A stretch of DNA of 64,000 nt from Nocardia jiangxiensis NBRC 101359 (GTDB taxonomy: Bacteria; Actinomycetota; Actinomycetes; Mycobacteriales; Mycobacteriaceae), in assembly GCF_000308615.1 (NCBI RefSeq), contig NZ_BAGB01000028.1, positions 1 through 64,000 on the forward strand, given 5' to 3'. The translations under genes were made by a program, and so were the position numbers. Positions 11,076 to 19,696 of this stretch are shown here, piece after piece (the first letter of the stretch is position 1; each line of letters begins with the position of its first letter). The notes under the pieces are model-generated. The model had not been told where the DNA came from and searched no databases. It saw only the letters and a list, made by a program, of their open reading frames with translations.

Positions 11076-12284
11076 TCAGTGTCCGGCCGCGGTGAGCAGG
11101 TGATCTGCCTCGAGCACCATCCAGCCGCTGAGCTGGACCGACAGGTCGCGGCTCAGATTCGCCGCCGGGACGGTCGAGGAGTGCGTCAGCTGAGTGAAGG
11201 TGCCCGGGTGGTCCGGCACGGTCACCGGGCGGGTCCAGTCCATCCCGAACAGCGGCAGGCCGCCCACCTCGGCGCGGTGCTCCCAGGCCGCTCGCGCGGA
11301 GGCGTGCACGATATTCGCGGCGGTGGTGTCGCCGAGGGCGAGCGCGGCCTCGGCGAGATATCTGGCGAGGATACCCATGAAAAGGCCGGAGTCGTTCGCG
11401 GCGGCCGCCGCGATCACGCCGGCGTTCGTGAGCTTGTCCGCGGTCGCGGCGATGAGATCCGTCGCACGTTTGTGGTGAGTCGAATCACCGGTGCGCGTTG
11501 CCAATTCGGCTTCCAGGGCGATGGCCGCACCCTGGCAGTAGGTCGGTGTCGCGTGGTCCACCCGGCCCTCGGGTTCGTGCACGCCGTCGAAGATCAGGCC
11601 GCTGCGAGGATCGCGCAATCGGGCCTGTAGGAAGTCGGAAAGTGCTGCAGCGCGGGTCAATTCGCCCGATCGGGCCATCGCGATACCGGTCGGGCCGATC
11701 GCGGAGGTGGAGTAGTAGTTGTCGTGCGACCGCCACGGCACCGCACCGATGTCCGGCCGCCAGCCCGCGTACAGGGCACGGTGCAGATCCCCGACGGCCT
11801 CGCCGAACCGGATGTCGAGCAGTCGTTCGGCTCGTTCGAGCGCCAGTATCAGCCAGGACATGTCGTCGTAGTACCCGTTGGTCCAGGCGGTGATGTTGCG
11901 GACCCGGATGCCGCGCGCGAGGGCGAAGATCCGGCCGATGCGTTCGGGGGTGCGCGCACGAACCGCGGCGTCCACCGCGCAGTCGAGCAGATGAGCCTGC
12001 CACCAGTAGCACCATCGCCCCAGCAGCAGTTGCTCCCACAGCGAAGCGGGCCAGACGAGGGTGCCCAGTTGCACCTGCGGCTCACCCCAGAGCGGGCGGA
12101 CATAACGCTGCACGATCGCCTGTTCTGCCAGCTCGGCCCGTTTCCCGGACTCCTCGGGGCCGGGCGGCGCCGTCTGGTTGATCATCAGCGCCTGCGTCGG
12201 CTGTGCGGTAGCGGTCAATGCGACCCAGGCCCCGGCTGCGACCAGGATGCTGCGCCTGCCGATTCTGTTGTTCCGGCGATCCAT
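11076..12284 (-). CDS. Secreted glycoside hydrolase family 76 (alpha-1,6-mannanase-like)
   Basis: 402-residue exported protein. The N-terminus (RRNNRIGRRSILVAAGAW... ending near TQA) is a signal peptide with a twin-arginine-like pair before the hydrophobic stretch. The mature part is an alpha/alpha barrel with the paired acidic catalytic motif YYDDMSW (about residues 138-144) and repeated W-rich helices typical of GH76, a family that cleaves alpha-1,6-mannan backbones. Mycolata make alpha-mannan-based lipoglycans, so a role in trimming lipomannan or in using environmental mannan is plausible. Start at 12284 is preferred to the upstream ATG and TTG because GAGGGAG precedes it and the signal peptide then begins properly. 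Substrate is inferred. Confidence 0.82.
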   Translation of the reverse strand: MDRRNNRIGRRSILVAAGAWVALTATAQPTQALMINQTAPPGPEESGKRAELAEQAIVQRYVRPLWGEPQVQLGTLVWPASLWEQLLLGRWCYWWQAHLLDCAVDAAVRARTPERIGRIFALARGIRVRNITAWTNGYYDDMSWLILALERAERLLDIRFGEAVGDLHRALYAGWRPDIGAVPWRSHDNYYSTSAIGPTGIAMARSGELTRAAALSDFLQARLRDPRSGLIFDGVHEPEGRVDHATPTYCQGAAIALEAELATRTGDSTHHKRATDLIAATADKLTNAGVIAAAAANDSGLFMGILARYLAEAALALGDTTAANIVHASARAAWEHRAEVGGLPLFGMDWTRPVTVPDHPGTFTQLTHSSTVPAANLSRDLSVQLSGWMVLEADHLLTAAGH

Positions 12285-12436
12285 CCGCTCGGACTCCCTC
12301 ATACCCAACAACGATCACCGGAGCGGAAATTGTGCGCCTCCATCGTATCGGGCGACGATCCGGGGCGCGCGGCGTCCCCGGCGGATGCGGACCGGTGCTC
12401 GTCCCTGGTGGTGCCCGGTCCGGATGTCGGGATCGG

Positions 12437-12586
12437 GGTCGTCGCCTACAGCTCATCGTCAAGCTGGCCAATATCCACCTCACCCCCGAGAACTCCGAAT
12501 ACTCCGGCGGCACATGGCATGTCGAGGCGATGATGAACGACAACGAGGAAATCTACGAACGAGGGTTCTCCCTCTGCGAACACTGA
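12437..12586 (+). pseudogene. Fragment of a DUF4246-type protein
   Basis: A 49-codon piece reading LIVKLANIHLTPENSEYSG followed by GTWHVEAMMND, which matches the conserved core of DUF4246 proteins (family form: QVIVKLANI.LTPE.PEY.GG.WHVEGM). The family's next block (the YYYD-type segment) is missing and the frame runs into an unrelated short tail and a stop. No continuation is seen in other frames on either side, so both ends are lost. It lies between the GH76 gene and a VOC gene. A remnant is the simplest reading; sequencing error cannot restore the missing bulk. Confidence 0.65.
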
Positions 12587-13017
12587 ACCCCGCACCGGTC
12601 CCACCTGCGGGCCATGCGCATCGCGTCGCGAGATCGACTGTGTCTCAATAAGTGTGGCGGCAAGACGGCATCATCGTTCGGGCGGCGGGTCCTCTCGGGG
12701 CGCCCTGACGTACAGCTGCTGGCGGGCGCGGGCGATGGGTGCGCCGGTCTGGTCGATGATCTGTGCTTCGGGGTCGGTGATCGACTTCTCGCCGCGGTCG
12801 GTCGTGTGGCGAATGGCGTCCACGATGCCCGATGCCCCTGATCGCGATGAGTTCCGCGCTGGGTATCGCCGTTGGCAACTGTCCTCTCGGCGCGGGGACA
12901 CCTCGGCCCATCGGAATGTATGTCGACCGTTGATGACCGATGAGTTTTCGTCGGTGAGTCGGTCGATAACGGAGTAGCTGCCGTGCCCGGGTGGGCTTGT
13001 GGACGAGGGAGAGTGCT
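12587..13017. other. Gene-poor stretch with possible thioesterase-like remnant
   Basis: No complete gene is seen. On the minus strand, 12671-12840 reads GIVDAIRHTTDRGEKSITDP...AQIIDQTGAPIARARQQLYV, which looks like the last strands of a hotdog-fold thioesterase but lacks the rest of the domain. With the DUF4246 piece next to it, the region looks like decayed coding DNA. Confidence 0.35.
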
Positions 13018-13458
13018 GTGGCGATTCGGCGGATGGACAACGTGTTGATCGTCGTCGAAGATCTCGATGCAGTGATCGGGTTCTTCGTCGAGATCGGGAT
13101 GGAGTTGGAGGGGCGGGGGCCGGTGGAGGGGCCGTGGGTGGAGCGGGTGATCGGGGTCGACGATGTGCGGCAGGAGGTGGCGATGTTGCGGATTCCCGGC
13201 GGGCACGGGCGCATCGAGTTGGCGATGTTCAGTAATCCCGAGGTGATTCGGGCCGAGCCCAAGGATGCGCCCGCGAACACGTTGGGGATTCGCCGGGTCA
13301 TGTTCGCCGTCGACGACATCGATGACGTGGTCACCCGGTTGCGCGCTCGCGGCGCCGAACTCGTCGGCGAGATCGTGCAGTTCGAGCAGATTTATCGGCT
13401 CTGCTACGTCCGAGGGCCGGAGGGTATCGTGGTCGGCCTTGCCGAGGAACTGAGCTGA
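13018..13458 (+). CDS. VOC (glyoxalase/bleomycin resistance fold) family protein
   Basis: 146-residue single VOC-domain pair. The start MDNVLIVVEDLDAVIGFFVE and the later ANTLGIRRVMFAVDDIDDVV are the two beta-alpha-beta-beta-beta modules, and YVRGPEGIVVGLAEEL closes the fold, as in lactoylglutathione lyase-like proteins. The GTG at 13018 is chosen since GAGGGAGAG precedes it; the frame remains open from 12991. No neighbouring pathway gene defines the substrate, so only the fold is claimed. Confidence 0.8.
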   Translation: MAIRRMDNVLIVVEDLDAVIGFFVEIGMELEGRGPVEGPWVERVIGVDDVRQEVAMLRIPGGHGRIELAMFSNPEVIRAEPKDAPANTLGIRRVMFAVDDIDDVVTRLRARGAELVGEIVQFEQIYRLCYVRGPEGIVVGLAEELS

Positions 13459-13733
13459 GGGACTGCCCCCGCCTTCGCATCGAGGACGCGCCCGGATGGT
13501 CGACAACATGCCGCGCCGGGACGATGGCATCGTGGATGACACTGGAACGCAGACGGGGGAACGCCTACTTCTCGTAGGCCGATCCTCCTCGTAGACAAGA
13601 GAATACCGCCAGATCAGCTCTTGCTGAATGTGTGCTCGCGCCGAGTGCCGACCTCGGATAGCCTGGCGGCACAACGTCTGTCTCGCCGGTCCGAACGGAA
13701 CGAGTTCGTTGCCGTCGATGAGTGTGAAGGTGA

Positions 13734-14513
13734 ATGCCGATGCTCGACTACGGCCTCGACATGTCCGGTGTCGATCGCGATCGTGCGCTGCCCGGCCTGG
13801 TGGCCGAGGGAGATGAACTCGACGCACTGGTGTCGGCCCACGACGATTGGTCCGAGTCCACACCGGCGGCCGGGTGGACGGTCGCCCATCAGATCGCTCA
13901 TCTCGCCGCGGCCGATGCGAACGCCCTGATCGCCATTCGAACGCCGGAGGCGTTCGACGACGTCGCGAAACAGGCGGAGGCCGATGGCAGCCGATACGCC
14001 GACCTCGACGCCGCCGCCGGTGCGGCCCAACCGAGATCGGAGCTGCTGGAACGGTGGCGTACCGGCCGGATCGAGGTGGCGGCCGCGCTGCACGAGATTC
14101 CTTTGAACCAGGGCTTTCCGTGGTACGGCTCGGAGCTGACCGCGGCGCTGATGGTCCCGCTGCGGCTGATGGAGACATGGGCGCACGGCCAGGACATCTT
14201 CGATGCACTGGGTGCCACACACCTGCCCACCGATCGACTCCAGCACGTGGCCGCACTGGGCGTGGCGGGACGAGAGCTGTCCTTCTACGCCGCGCAAATC
14301 CCCACTCCCGCAGACCCTTTCCGCGTCGAGCTGACCGCACCCGACGGTGAGACCTGGGCATGGGGCCCGGAAGACGCCGCGCAACGCGTCCGAGGCAGCG
14401 CCCTGGACTTCTGTCTGCGAGTCACCCACCGCAGACCCCGAGCCGTAACCGACCTCACCGCAGTCGGCGAGGACGCGCAGAAGTGGCTCGATATAGCCCG
14501 CGTATTCCTCTGA
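13734..14513 (+). CDS. TIGR03084 family metal-binding protein (DinB/maleylpyruvate isomerase fold)
   Basis: 259 residues. The N-terminal four-helix DinB-like bundle carries WTVAHQIAHLAAADANAL with a metal-binding His, and a second His in MVPLRLMETWAHGQDIFDAL; the C-terminal part (WAWGPEDAAQRVRGSALDFC) resembles the SCP2-like domain of mycothiol-dependent enzymes. This combination is the actinobacterial TIGR03084 family, related to mycothiol-dependent maleylpyruvate isomerase. The ATG at 13734 has GAAGGTGA ahead of it. The true reaction is unknown; mycothiol use is inferred from the family. Confidence 0.82.
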   Translation: MPMLDYGLDMSGVDRDRALPGLVAEGDELDALVSAHDDWSESTPAAGWTVAHQIAHLAAADANALIAIRTPEAFDDVAKQAEADGSRYADLDAAAGAAQPRSELLERWRTGRIEVAAALHEIPLNQGFPWYGSELTAALMVPLRLMETWAHGQDIFDALGATHLPTDRLQHVAALGVAGRELSFYAAQIPTPADPFRVELTAPDGETWAWGPEDAAQRVRGSALDFCLRVTHRRPRAVTDLTAVGEDAQKWLDIARVFL

Positions 14514-14561
14514 CATGTGAACGAATTCCGCAGGGCGCGAACTCGATCAGGGGCGCGCGCA

Positions 14562-14939
14562 TCACTCTTCGGCGCCGGGCGGAACCGTGAGGCAGAAGGG
14601 ATGCCCCGACGGATCGATGAGTACTCGCCAACGATCAGGTGCAGGTTGGAAGTCGGCCTTGACCGTGCCGCAGCCGACCGCTGCCTGCTCTGCGCCATCG
14701 AGATCGGCGACGAACAGATCGAGATGCATCTGCTTGGGCACCTGGTTACCCGGCCAATCCGGTGGCCTGTGATCTGCCACGTGTTCGATCGTCAGCAGCA
14801 CCCCGGCACCCTGCAGCACCACCAGCTCATCGGATTCGTACCGAACCTCGAAATCCAGCAATGCTCGATAGAACTGCCCGAGCCCTCGCGGATCTCGGCT
14901 GTCCAACGCAATTGCACCGAAATTGGCTATCGCGGCCAT
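14562..14939 (-). CDS. VOC family protein
   Basis: 125-residue glyoxalase-fold protein: IANFGAIALDSRDPRGLGQF forms the first module, KQMHLDLFVADLDGAEQAAV the second with the conserved H-x-D pattern, and RVLIDPSGHPFCLTVPPG the C-terminal strand with a Gly-His-Pro-Phe-Cys typical of actinobacterial members. The ATG at 14939 follows GGGGGAG. It converges with the TIGR03084 gene. Substrate unknown. Confidence 0.82.
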   Translation of the reverse strand: MAAIANFGAIALDSRDPRGLGQFYRALLDFEVRYESDELVVLQGAGVLLTIEHVADHRPPDWPGNQVPKQMHLDLFVADLDGAEQAAVGCGTVKADFQPAPDRWRVLIDPSGHPFCLTVPPGAEE

Positions 14940-15278
14940 TGCTCCCCCTGACGTCCGGTCCCCGGCCCGGCGCCGAGGCCACTCCACCGCCATGGATACC
15001 ACAGATGGGTAGATGTCCTGCGCCGCAGAGCATCCCATCCGTCGACGGCGCGTGATCGCCGGATCGGGCACGGATTGCGCACTGCGGTTGATCGGGCCAC
15101 CCGGTCCGAAGGCGATCACCGCTACCGCCCGCGCGGTGTACGGGCCGTTATCGCGGCCAGTCGAGTTGGTGATCGGGAATGCCGAGTTCTCTACCGTAGC
15201 TGGTGGTGCGCGGATAGTGCCGGGAACATCGGTGCGGCCGGGTGTGGTTGTTCTCTGCGAATCGGAGAAGGAGTGGTG
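14940..15278. promoter_or_regulatory. Divergent intergenic region before the quinone oxidoreductase-like gene
   Basis: 339 bases. It must hold the promoters of the VOC gene (leftward) and the oxidoreductase gene (rightward). A strong ribosome site AGAAGGAG sits at its right end. Short open frames cross it but have no recognisable features. Confidence 0.4.
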
Positions 15279-16226
15279 ATGCTGGCTATCGGTTTCGACG
15301 AGCCGGGTGGTCCCGACGTGTTGCGTGTGGTGCAGGTGCCCGAGCCGCATGCGGGGGAGGGGCAGGTTCGGATTCGGGTTGCGGCTGCGACGGTGAATCC
15401 GTCGGATCTGGTTACCAGGAGTGGGGCGGCGCATGATCGCTATCGGGAGGTGAGGCCGCCTTATGTGCCGGGGTGGGATGCGGCCGGTGTGATCGACGAG
15501 GTGGGGCCGGGGTCGCGGTGGCGCGTCGGGGATCAGGTCGTCGCGATCACCAAACCGGTGTTGGAAGGGGGTGGTGCGTACGCGGAACGGATTGTGGTTT
15601 CCGATGATTCGGTGGCGCCGATGCCCGCGGGAGCCGATGCCGTCGCGGCGGCGACACTGCCGATGAACGGGCTCACCGCGGCCCTCGCGCTCGATGCGGC
15701 CGATGTTCGTCCGGGCGGCACGGTCGCGGTGACCGGTGCGGCCGGTGCGGTCGGCGGATATGTGATCCAGTTGGCCAAGCATCGTGGGCTCACCGTGCTC
15801 GCCGACGCCTCACCTCGGGACGAGCAACTGGTCGCCGACCTCGGCGCTGATACCGTTCTCGCGCGGGGTGATGATTTCGCCCGGCGCGTCCGTGTGCAGG
15901 TGCCCGATGGTGTCGACAGCGTGATCGACTGCGCGTTGCTGGGGAGCGCCGTGCTGTCCGCCGTCCGCGACAACGGATCCTACGTCGCGCTGCGACCGCC
16001 GCGATTGAGCGGAACCGTCGACTCGGAGCGCGATATCGACGTGCACTACGTCATGGTCCTCGACCGCGTCCACGACTCGGCCACGCTCACGGAACTGAGC
16101 CGTCTGGCCTCCGATGGCGTGCTGACTTTGCGTGTGGCCCAAACGTTCCCGGCGACCGAGGCCGCGGACGCACATCGCCTGCTCGAAGCCGGTGGGCTGC
16201 GCGGTCGCATCGTGCTCACGTTCTGA
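15279..16226 (+). CDS. Zinc-independent quinone oxidoreductase-like MDR protein
   Basis: 315-residue medium-chain dehydrogenase/reductase. The GroES-like half begins MLAIGFDEPGGPDVLRVVQV and lacks the zinc-binding cysteine cluster; the Rossmann half contains VAVTGAAGAVGGYVIQLAK for NADPH. These features fit NADPH:quinone reductase/zeta-crystallin-like enzymes. The ATG at 15279 follows AGAAGGAG; a GTG one codon upstream is an alternative. No pathway context is visible. Confidence 0.85.
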   Translation: MLAIGFDEPGGPDVLRVVQVPEPHAGEGQVRIRVAAATVNPSDLVTRSGAAHDRYREVRPPYVPGWDAAGVIDEVGPGSRWRVGDQVVAITKPVLEGGGAYAERIVVSDDSVAPMPAGADAVAAATLPMNGLTAALALDAADVRPGGTVAVTGAAGAVGGYVIQLAKHRGLTVLADASPRDEQLVADLGADTVLARGDDFARRVRVQVPDGVDSVIDCALLGSAVLSAVRDNGSYVALRPPRLSGTVDSERDIDVHYVMVLDRVHDSATLTELSRLASDGVLTLRVAQTFPATEAADAHRLLEAGGLRGRIVLTF

Positions 16227-16366
16227 ACGGGTTCGCCAGGAATGTCCGGTGAGCCCGCACGACCGACAAGAGTGCGCCAGATAATCGCCTGTTGGACAGC
16301 CCTTTCGGGGGCTTTCGACACGCGAATCGGGAAACTGTTCGGCACCGTCGATCTGGTCGAAAACCC

Positions 16367-17013
16367 TCACAGTTTGCCGACGTAATCAGCCAGGGCAGTG
16401 GCGATTTCGGCCGCGATGTCGGCATCGCTCGAACTCTCCGGCAGGAAGTACAGCCAGTCGTCGATGGCTCGGATGAATGTCCAGGCCGTGGTCAGCTCCG
16501 GATCCAGATCCGCGGCGTTCACCACGGCCGCCAATCGGCGGCGTATGGCGGCTGGTCCAGCCATCTCGTGGAATCTGTTGCGTAACAAGGGGATGACCCT
16601 GAACTCGGGATCGCCGGTGAGCACCTTCGGATCGATCACCAGCCACGGTTCCCGAGTGCCGCGCAGCACGTTGAGGCAGGTCAGATCCCGGTCCGCGTCC
16701 GACGTTCGAGCAGCAGAACGAAATCCGCAATGTCGTGATCGAGCAACTCGACCGCACCCGCACCCTGCCAGGTGGCGAGCGCCACCGCTTCGTCCCGCGC
16801 CTCGATATGCGGCCACGACACCTTCAGGACAGCCGCGCGATCAGCGGCTCGCACCGGCACCACGAGCCCCGAATAACCGTGCATCGGTTCCCCGTCGAGC
16901 CGCAGATCCCACCGCGCCAGATACCGCTCGACCATTTCCGGCAACGCCGTGAGCCGGCGCCGCTGCTCCGGCGTGCGCAAACGAGCGGCGAAAGTCGCTG
17001 GAACGGTGATCAT
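16367..17013 (-). pseudogene. Broken aminoglycoside/hydroxyurea phosphotransferase (APH(6)-like)
   Basis: Two frames make one gene. The first (from the ATG at 17013, open further to 17058) gives MITVPATFAARLRTPEQRRR...GYSGLVVPVRA...AVLKVSWPH...VLLLER, the kinase N-lobe with its Lys. It stops at 16681. The second frame resumes about 16717 with DRDLTCLNVLRGTREPWLVI and then DPKVLTGDPEF, the end of the catalytic loop and the Asp of the DPK metal motif. A frameshift and the loss of roughly 70 residues, including the His of the catalytic HGDLH, separate them. Total coding is about 220 codons against nearly 300 in the family. The product should be inactive. Confidence 0.75.
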
Positions 17014-17097
17014 TTCGTCCGGGGCGACCGGATGGACCCGGCGCAACAGCACGCGCAATTGGTTGTGCGCTGTTCGCGCTGAGGTGCACCTCGACGT

Positions 17098-17547
17098 TCA
17101 ACGTGGTTGGGGTGGGGTCCAGAGGCGCTGGAGGAGGGTGCGGAGGGTGTCGCGTTCGCCGGGGGTGAGGGGAGCGAGGAAACGGTCCTCCAGGTGGTCG
17201 GCGAGATCGTCTGCGCGCTCGGCGATTTCGCGGCCCGAGTCGGTGATCTCGACCGCGTTGCGGCGGCGGTCGCCGGGATCGCCGCGGCGGGTGAGGTAAC
17301 CGGCCCGCTCGAGGCCGTCGACCAGAGTCACCACCGTGCTGGCGGCGGCGTTCATGGTGCGGCTCAGCTCGTTCTGGGCCAGGGGGCCGTACTGGCGCAG
17401 CATCGTGAGAATGCCGTGGGCCTTGGTCGAGAGGCCCAGTGCGGCAAGCTCTTTGGTCTGCACATCGGTGGCCGCCTGGCCGACGACCGCGGTCAGGAAG
17501 GTGGTGCGGCGTAGGAAGCGTTCCGCCTCGTCCGGTGGAGTGGGCAC
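17098..17547 (-). CDS. MarR family transcriptional regulator
   Basis: 149-residue winged-helix protein. The DNA-binding core is YGPLAQNELSRTMNAAASTV followed by the wing GYLTRRGDPGDRRRNAVEIT, the hallmark of MarR. GTG at 17547 is the likely start, only five bases from the ATG of the divergent isochorismatase-like gene. It therefore probably represses that gene and itself from operators inside the coding starts. Ligand unknown. Confidence 0.9.
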   Translation of the reverse strand: MPTPPDEAERFLRRTTFLTAVVGQAATDVQTKELAALGLSTKAHGILTMLRQYGPLAQNELSRTMNAAASTVVTLVDGLERAGYLTRRGDPGDRRRNAVEITDSGREIAERADDLADHLEDRFLAPLTPGERDTLRTLLQRLWTPPQPR

Positions 17548-17552
17548 GACAC

Positions 17553-18107
17553 ATGGTATCCGAGCAATCACTGTTCGCTGACCTGCAGGAATCCATCGTT
17601 CTGTTCGGCCGGACGCGGCCTGAGAGCGGAATCCGCGCCTCGGCGCGCGTCCTGGCCGAGGTCGCGGAGCTGCTCGAGCTGCCCGCGACGGTGTCGATCG
17701 CACCGCGGCCGGAGGGCCCGGACCCGATCGCGGAGCTCTCGGGCGCGCAGCCGGTGGGCGGAGTGCAGGTGCGGTCCGGCGCGAGCTGCCTCGATCATGC
17801 GGGCACCCGCGACGCGCTGGCGTCGACCGGGCGTCCGGTCGTGGTCATCTGCGGCGTGCTGACCGAACTGGTCGTGCAGTTGACCGCGCTCGACCTGATC
17901 GACGCGGGCATGCAGGTTCATGTGGCCCTGGATGCCTGCGGCGGGTTGTCGAACAGCACCGAGAACGCGGCCCTGCGCCGGATCGAATCCGCGGGCGGGT
18001 ACGTCGGCTGTGTGCCGAACCTGGCCGCGGATATGGTGCGCGACTTCACCACTCCGACCGGCGGACGGGTGATCGGCGCGCTACACGGCTTGTTCGGCGC
18101 GGCGTAG
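17553..18107 (+). CDS. Isochorismatase-like hydrolase lacking the usual cysteine
   Basis: 184-residue cysteine-hydrolase-fold protein. The core strand and helix VVVICGVLTELVVQLTALDL align with the family pattern G-x-x-T-(E/D)-x-C-V-x-x-T-A, but the nucleophile Cys position is Val. The N-terminal part SEQSLFADLQESIVLFGRTR is short compared with typical members. An alternative nucleophile was not identified, so catalysis is doubtful; some isochorismatases such as PhzD also work without that cysteine. Divergent MarR regulator five bases away. Confidence 0.72.
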   Translation: MVSEQSLFADLQESIVLFGRTRPESGIRASARVLAEVAELLELPATVSIAPRPEGPDPIAELSGAQPVGGVQVRSGASCLDHAGTRDALASTGRPVVVICGVLTELVVQLTALDLIDAGMQVHVALDACGGLSNSTENAALRRIESAGGYVGCVPNLAADMVRDFTTPTGGRVIGALHGLFGAA

Positions 18108-18137
18108 CCTCGCCCGGGGCGTCGTCCCCGGCGATGA

Positions 18138-18578
18138 TCATTCCGCTCGCGCGTACCGGGCCGCGGCGATGACCGCGTCCATGTCGAGCAGCAGATTCGG
18201 GTCGTGATCCTGCGCCTCGCGGAACTCGAGGATCACATCGTCGATGGTGGTCCGCCGGCCCAGGGTGGTCAGCTCCTGGCGCAGGTAGGTGCTCAGCGCG
18301 ATACCGGCCGCGCCCGCGCGACGGGTGAACACCCGTGCGGCCTCCTCCGGTAGGTCTCGCATCAATTCCGTTGCCTCGCTGTCGATTTCGGCGACGGGCG
18401 GGTCGGGTAGTTCGGCGTGCAGGAACTCGACGACGTCATCGAGCGGGATGCGCGTGCTCGCGAGTTCGGTCAGCGCCACCCGGATGTAGGCCGCGGTGGA
18501 CACGCCCGCTGCCTGGGCCCGCCGTCGCAGGACGCGGGCGGCCGGTTCGGGCAGATCCTCGATCACGATCGTCGACAT
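18138..18578 (-). CDS. Tandem ribbon-helix-helix (FitA-like) DNA-binding protein
   Basis: 146 residues made of two copies of an antitoxin-type RHH domain: STIVIEDLPEPAARVLRRRA with GVSTAAYIRVALTELA, and about 70 residues later ELMRDLPEEAARVFTRRAGA with GIALSTYLRQELTTLG. Each copy is followed by a short IPLDDVVEFL / TTIDDVILEF segment. FitA-type antitoxins normally have one RHH and dimerise; a fused pair would give the DNA-binding unit within one chain. No PIN-domain toxin is next to it. The ATG at 18578 begins exactly at the first domain. Role as transcription factor or orphan antitoxin is inferred. Confidence 0.75.
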   Translation of the reverse strand: MSTIVIEDLPEPAARVLRRRAQAAGVSTAAYIRVALTELASTRIPLDDVVEFLHAELPDPPVAEIDSEATELMRDLPEEAARVFTRRAGAAGIALSTYLRQELTTLGRRTTIDDVILEFREAQDHDPNLLLDMDAVIAAARYARAE

Positions 18579-18706
18579 GGAGACCACCGTAGGCAGGGAT
18601 CGCGGGGGATGCCAGCGCCGAGACCGAGTCGTGTCCTTACGGTGAAAGCGACAGGTGGAAAGCACCATTCACCCGGACCGTCTCGCCGCACACTATCCTC
18701 GAGAGA

Positions 18707-19444
18707 ATGACCGGCGAGGGGACGGCCGACGCGGCCATCGAGCAGTGGAGTCGGATCCCGCACGAGGTGCTCGAGCAGATGGAGCCCGACGGCGATTTCT
18801 GTCGGCGGCATCTGCTCAATCCTGTTCTGCTGCAGATGCTCGGCGAGGTTTCCGGGCGCAGAATCGTCGACGCCGGTTGCGGGCACGGGTATTTCGCCCG
18901 CATGCTCACCGGCAGCGGGGCCCTGGTGACCGGAGTCGAACCGGCACAGGGGCTGCTCACCTATGCGCTGGAGAAGGAAAGTCAACTGCGCCAGGGGATT
19001 ACGTACATCCAGGCGGATCTGACCCGGGCCGTCGATCTCGGCCCGGTGCACGACGCCGTGGTCTGCAATATGGTGCTGTGCGCGATCGAGGACTGGCGGG
19101 CGGCCATGCGCACCTGCGTCGGGTTGCTGCGACCGGGCGGCCGATTCATCTTCTCGGTGAATCATCCTGCTTTCGAACAACTCTGGACCACCTGGCGCGA
19201 ACACGGCGAGTACCGGGTGTGGCGTTATCTGGACGAGTACGAGATCCCGGGCAGCTACGCCTGGGATTTCCATCGATCCCTGTCGGACTATCTCAACGAA
19301 CTCACCGCACTGGGCTGCCGGATCCACCGGCTGGCGGAGCCCCGCCTCGACCCCGCCGTCGCCGAACAGGCCGCGGCCACCGCGCCCGGGATCGAGGCGT
19401 ACACCCATCTGCCCAACTTCCTGGTGGTCGCGGCAGACCTGTGA
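18707..19444 (+). CDS. Class I SAM-dependent methyltransferase
   Basis: 245 residues. Motif I is RRIVDAGCGHGYFARMLTGS in the SAM-binding fold, followed by motif II TGVEPAQGLLTYA and the post-I region VHDAVVCNMVLCAI; FIFSVNHPAFEQLW is the typical core strand after the catalytic region. These mark a small-molecule methyltransferase of the UbiE/Methyltransf_11 type. The N-terminus (WSRIPHEVLEQMEPDGDF) is a substrate-cap helix. Divergent from the tandem-RHH gene. Substrate unknown. Confidence 0.87.
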   Translation: MTGEGTADAAIEQWSRIPHEVLEQMEPDGDFCRRHLLNPVLLQMLGEVSGRRIVDAGCGHGYFARMLTGSGALVTGVEPAQGLLTYALEKESQLRQGITYIQADLTRAVDLGPVHDAVVCNMVLCAIEDWRAAMRTCVGLLRPGGRFIFSVNHPAFEQLWTTWREHGEYRVWRYLDEYEIPGSYAWDFHRSLSDYLNELTALGCRIHRLAEPRLDPAVAEQAAATAPGIEAYTHLPNFLVVAADL

Positions 19445-19696
19445 GCAGTCGACGATCGCCGCGGTGGGCTGCGGTGCCCGTCCGGCGTGAACCCGGACCC
19501 GGTCGCACAGCGCGTCGTGGATCCGCTGCCACGTCCCGGCAGCGGCCCACACAGTACTTTTCATACCTCCCACCTTTGCCGCCCCGATTGCCCGGTGGCG
19601 GCAGCATCGCTTCCAGAATGACCCACTCGCGTCGGTGAGCGACGAGCCGGAGAGTGCGGTGCCGCCGCCAAGGCCGGCCGCACATCATCTGCGGCT

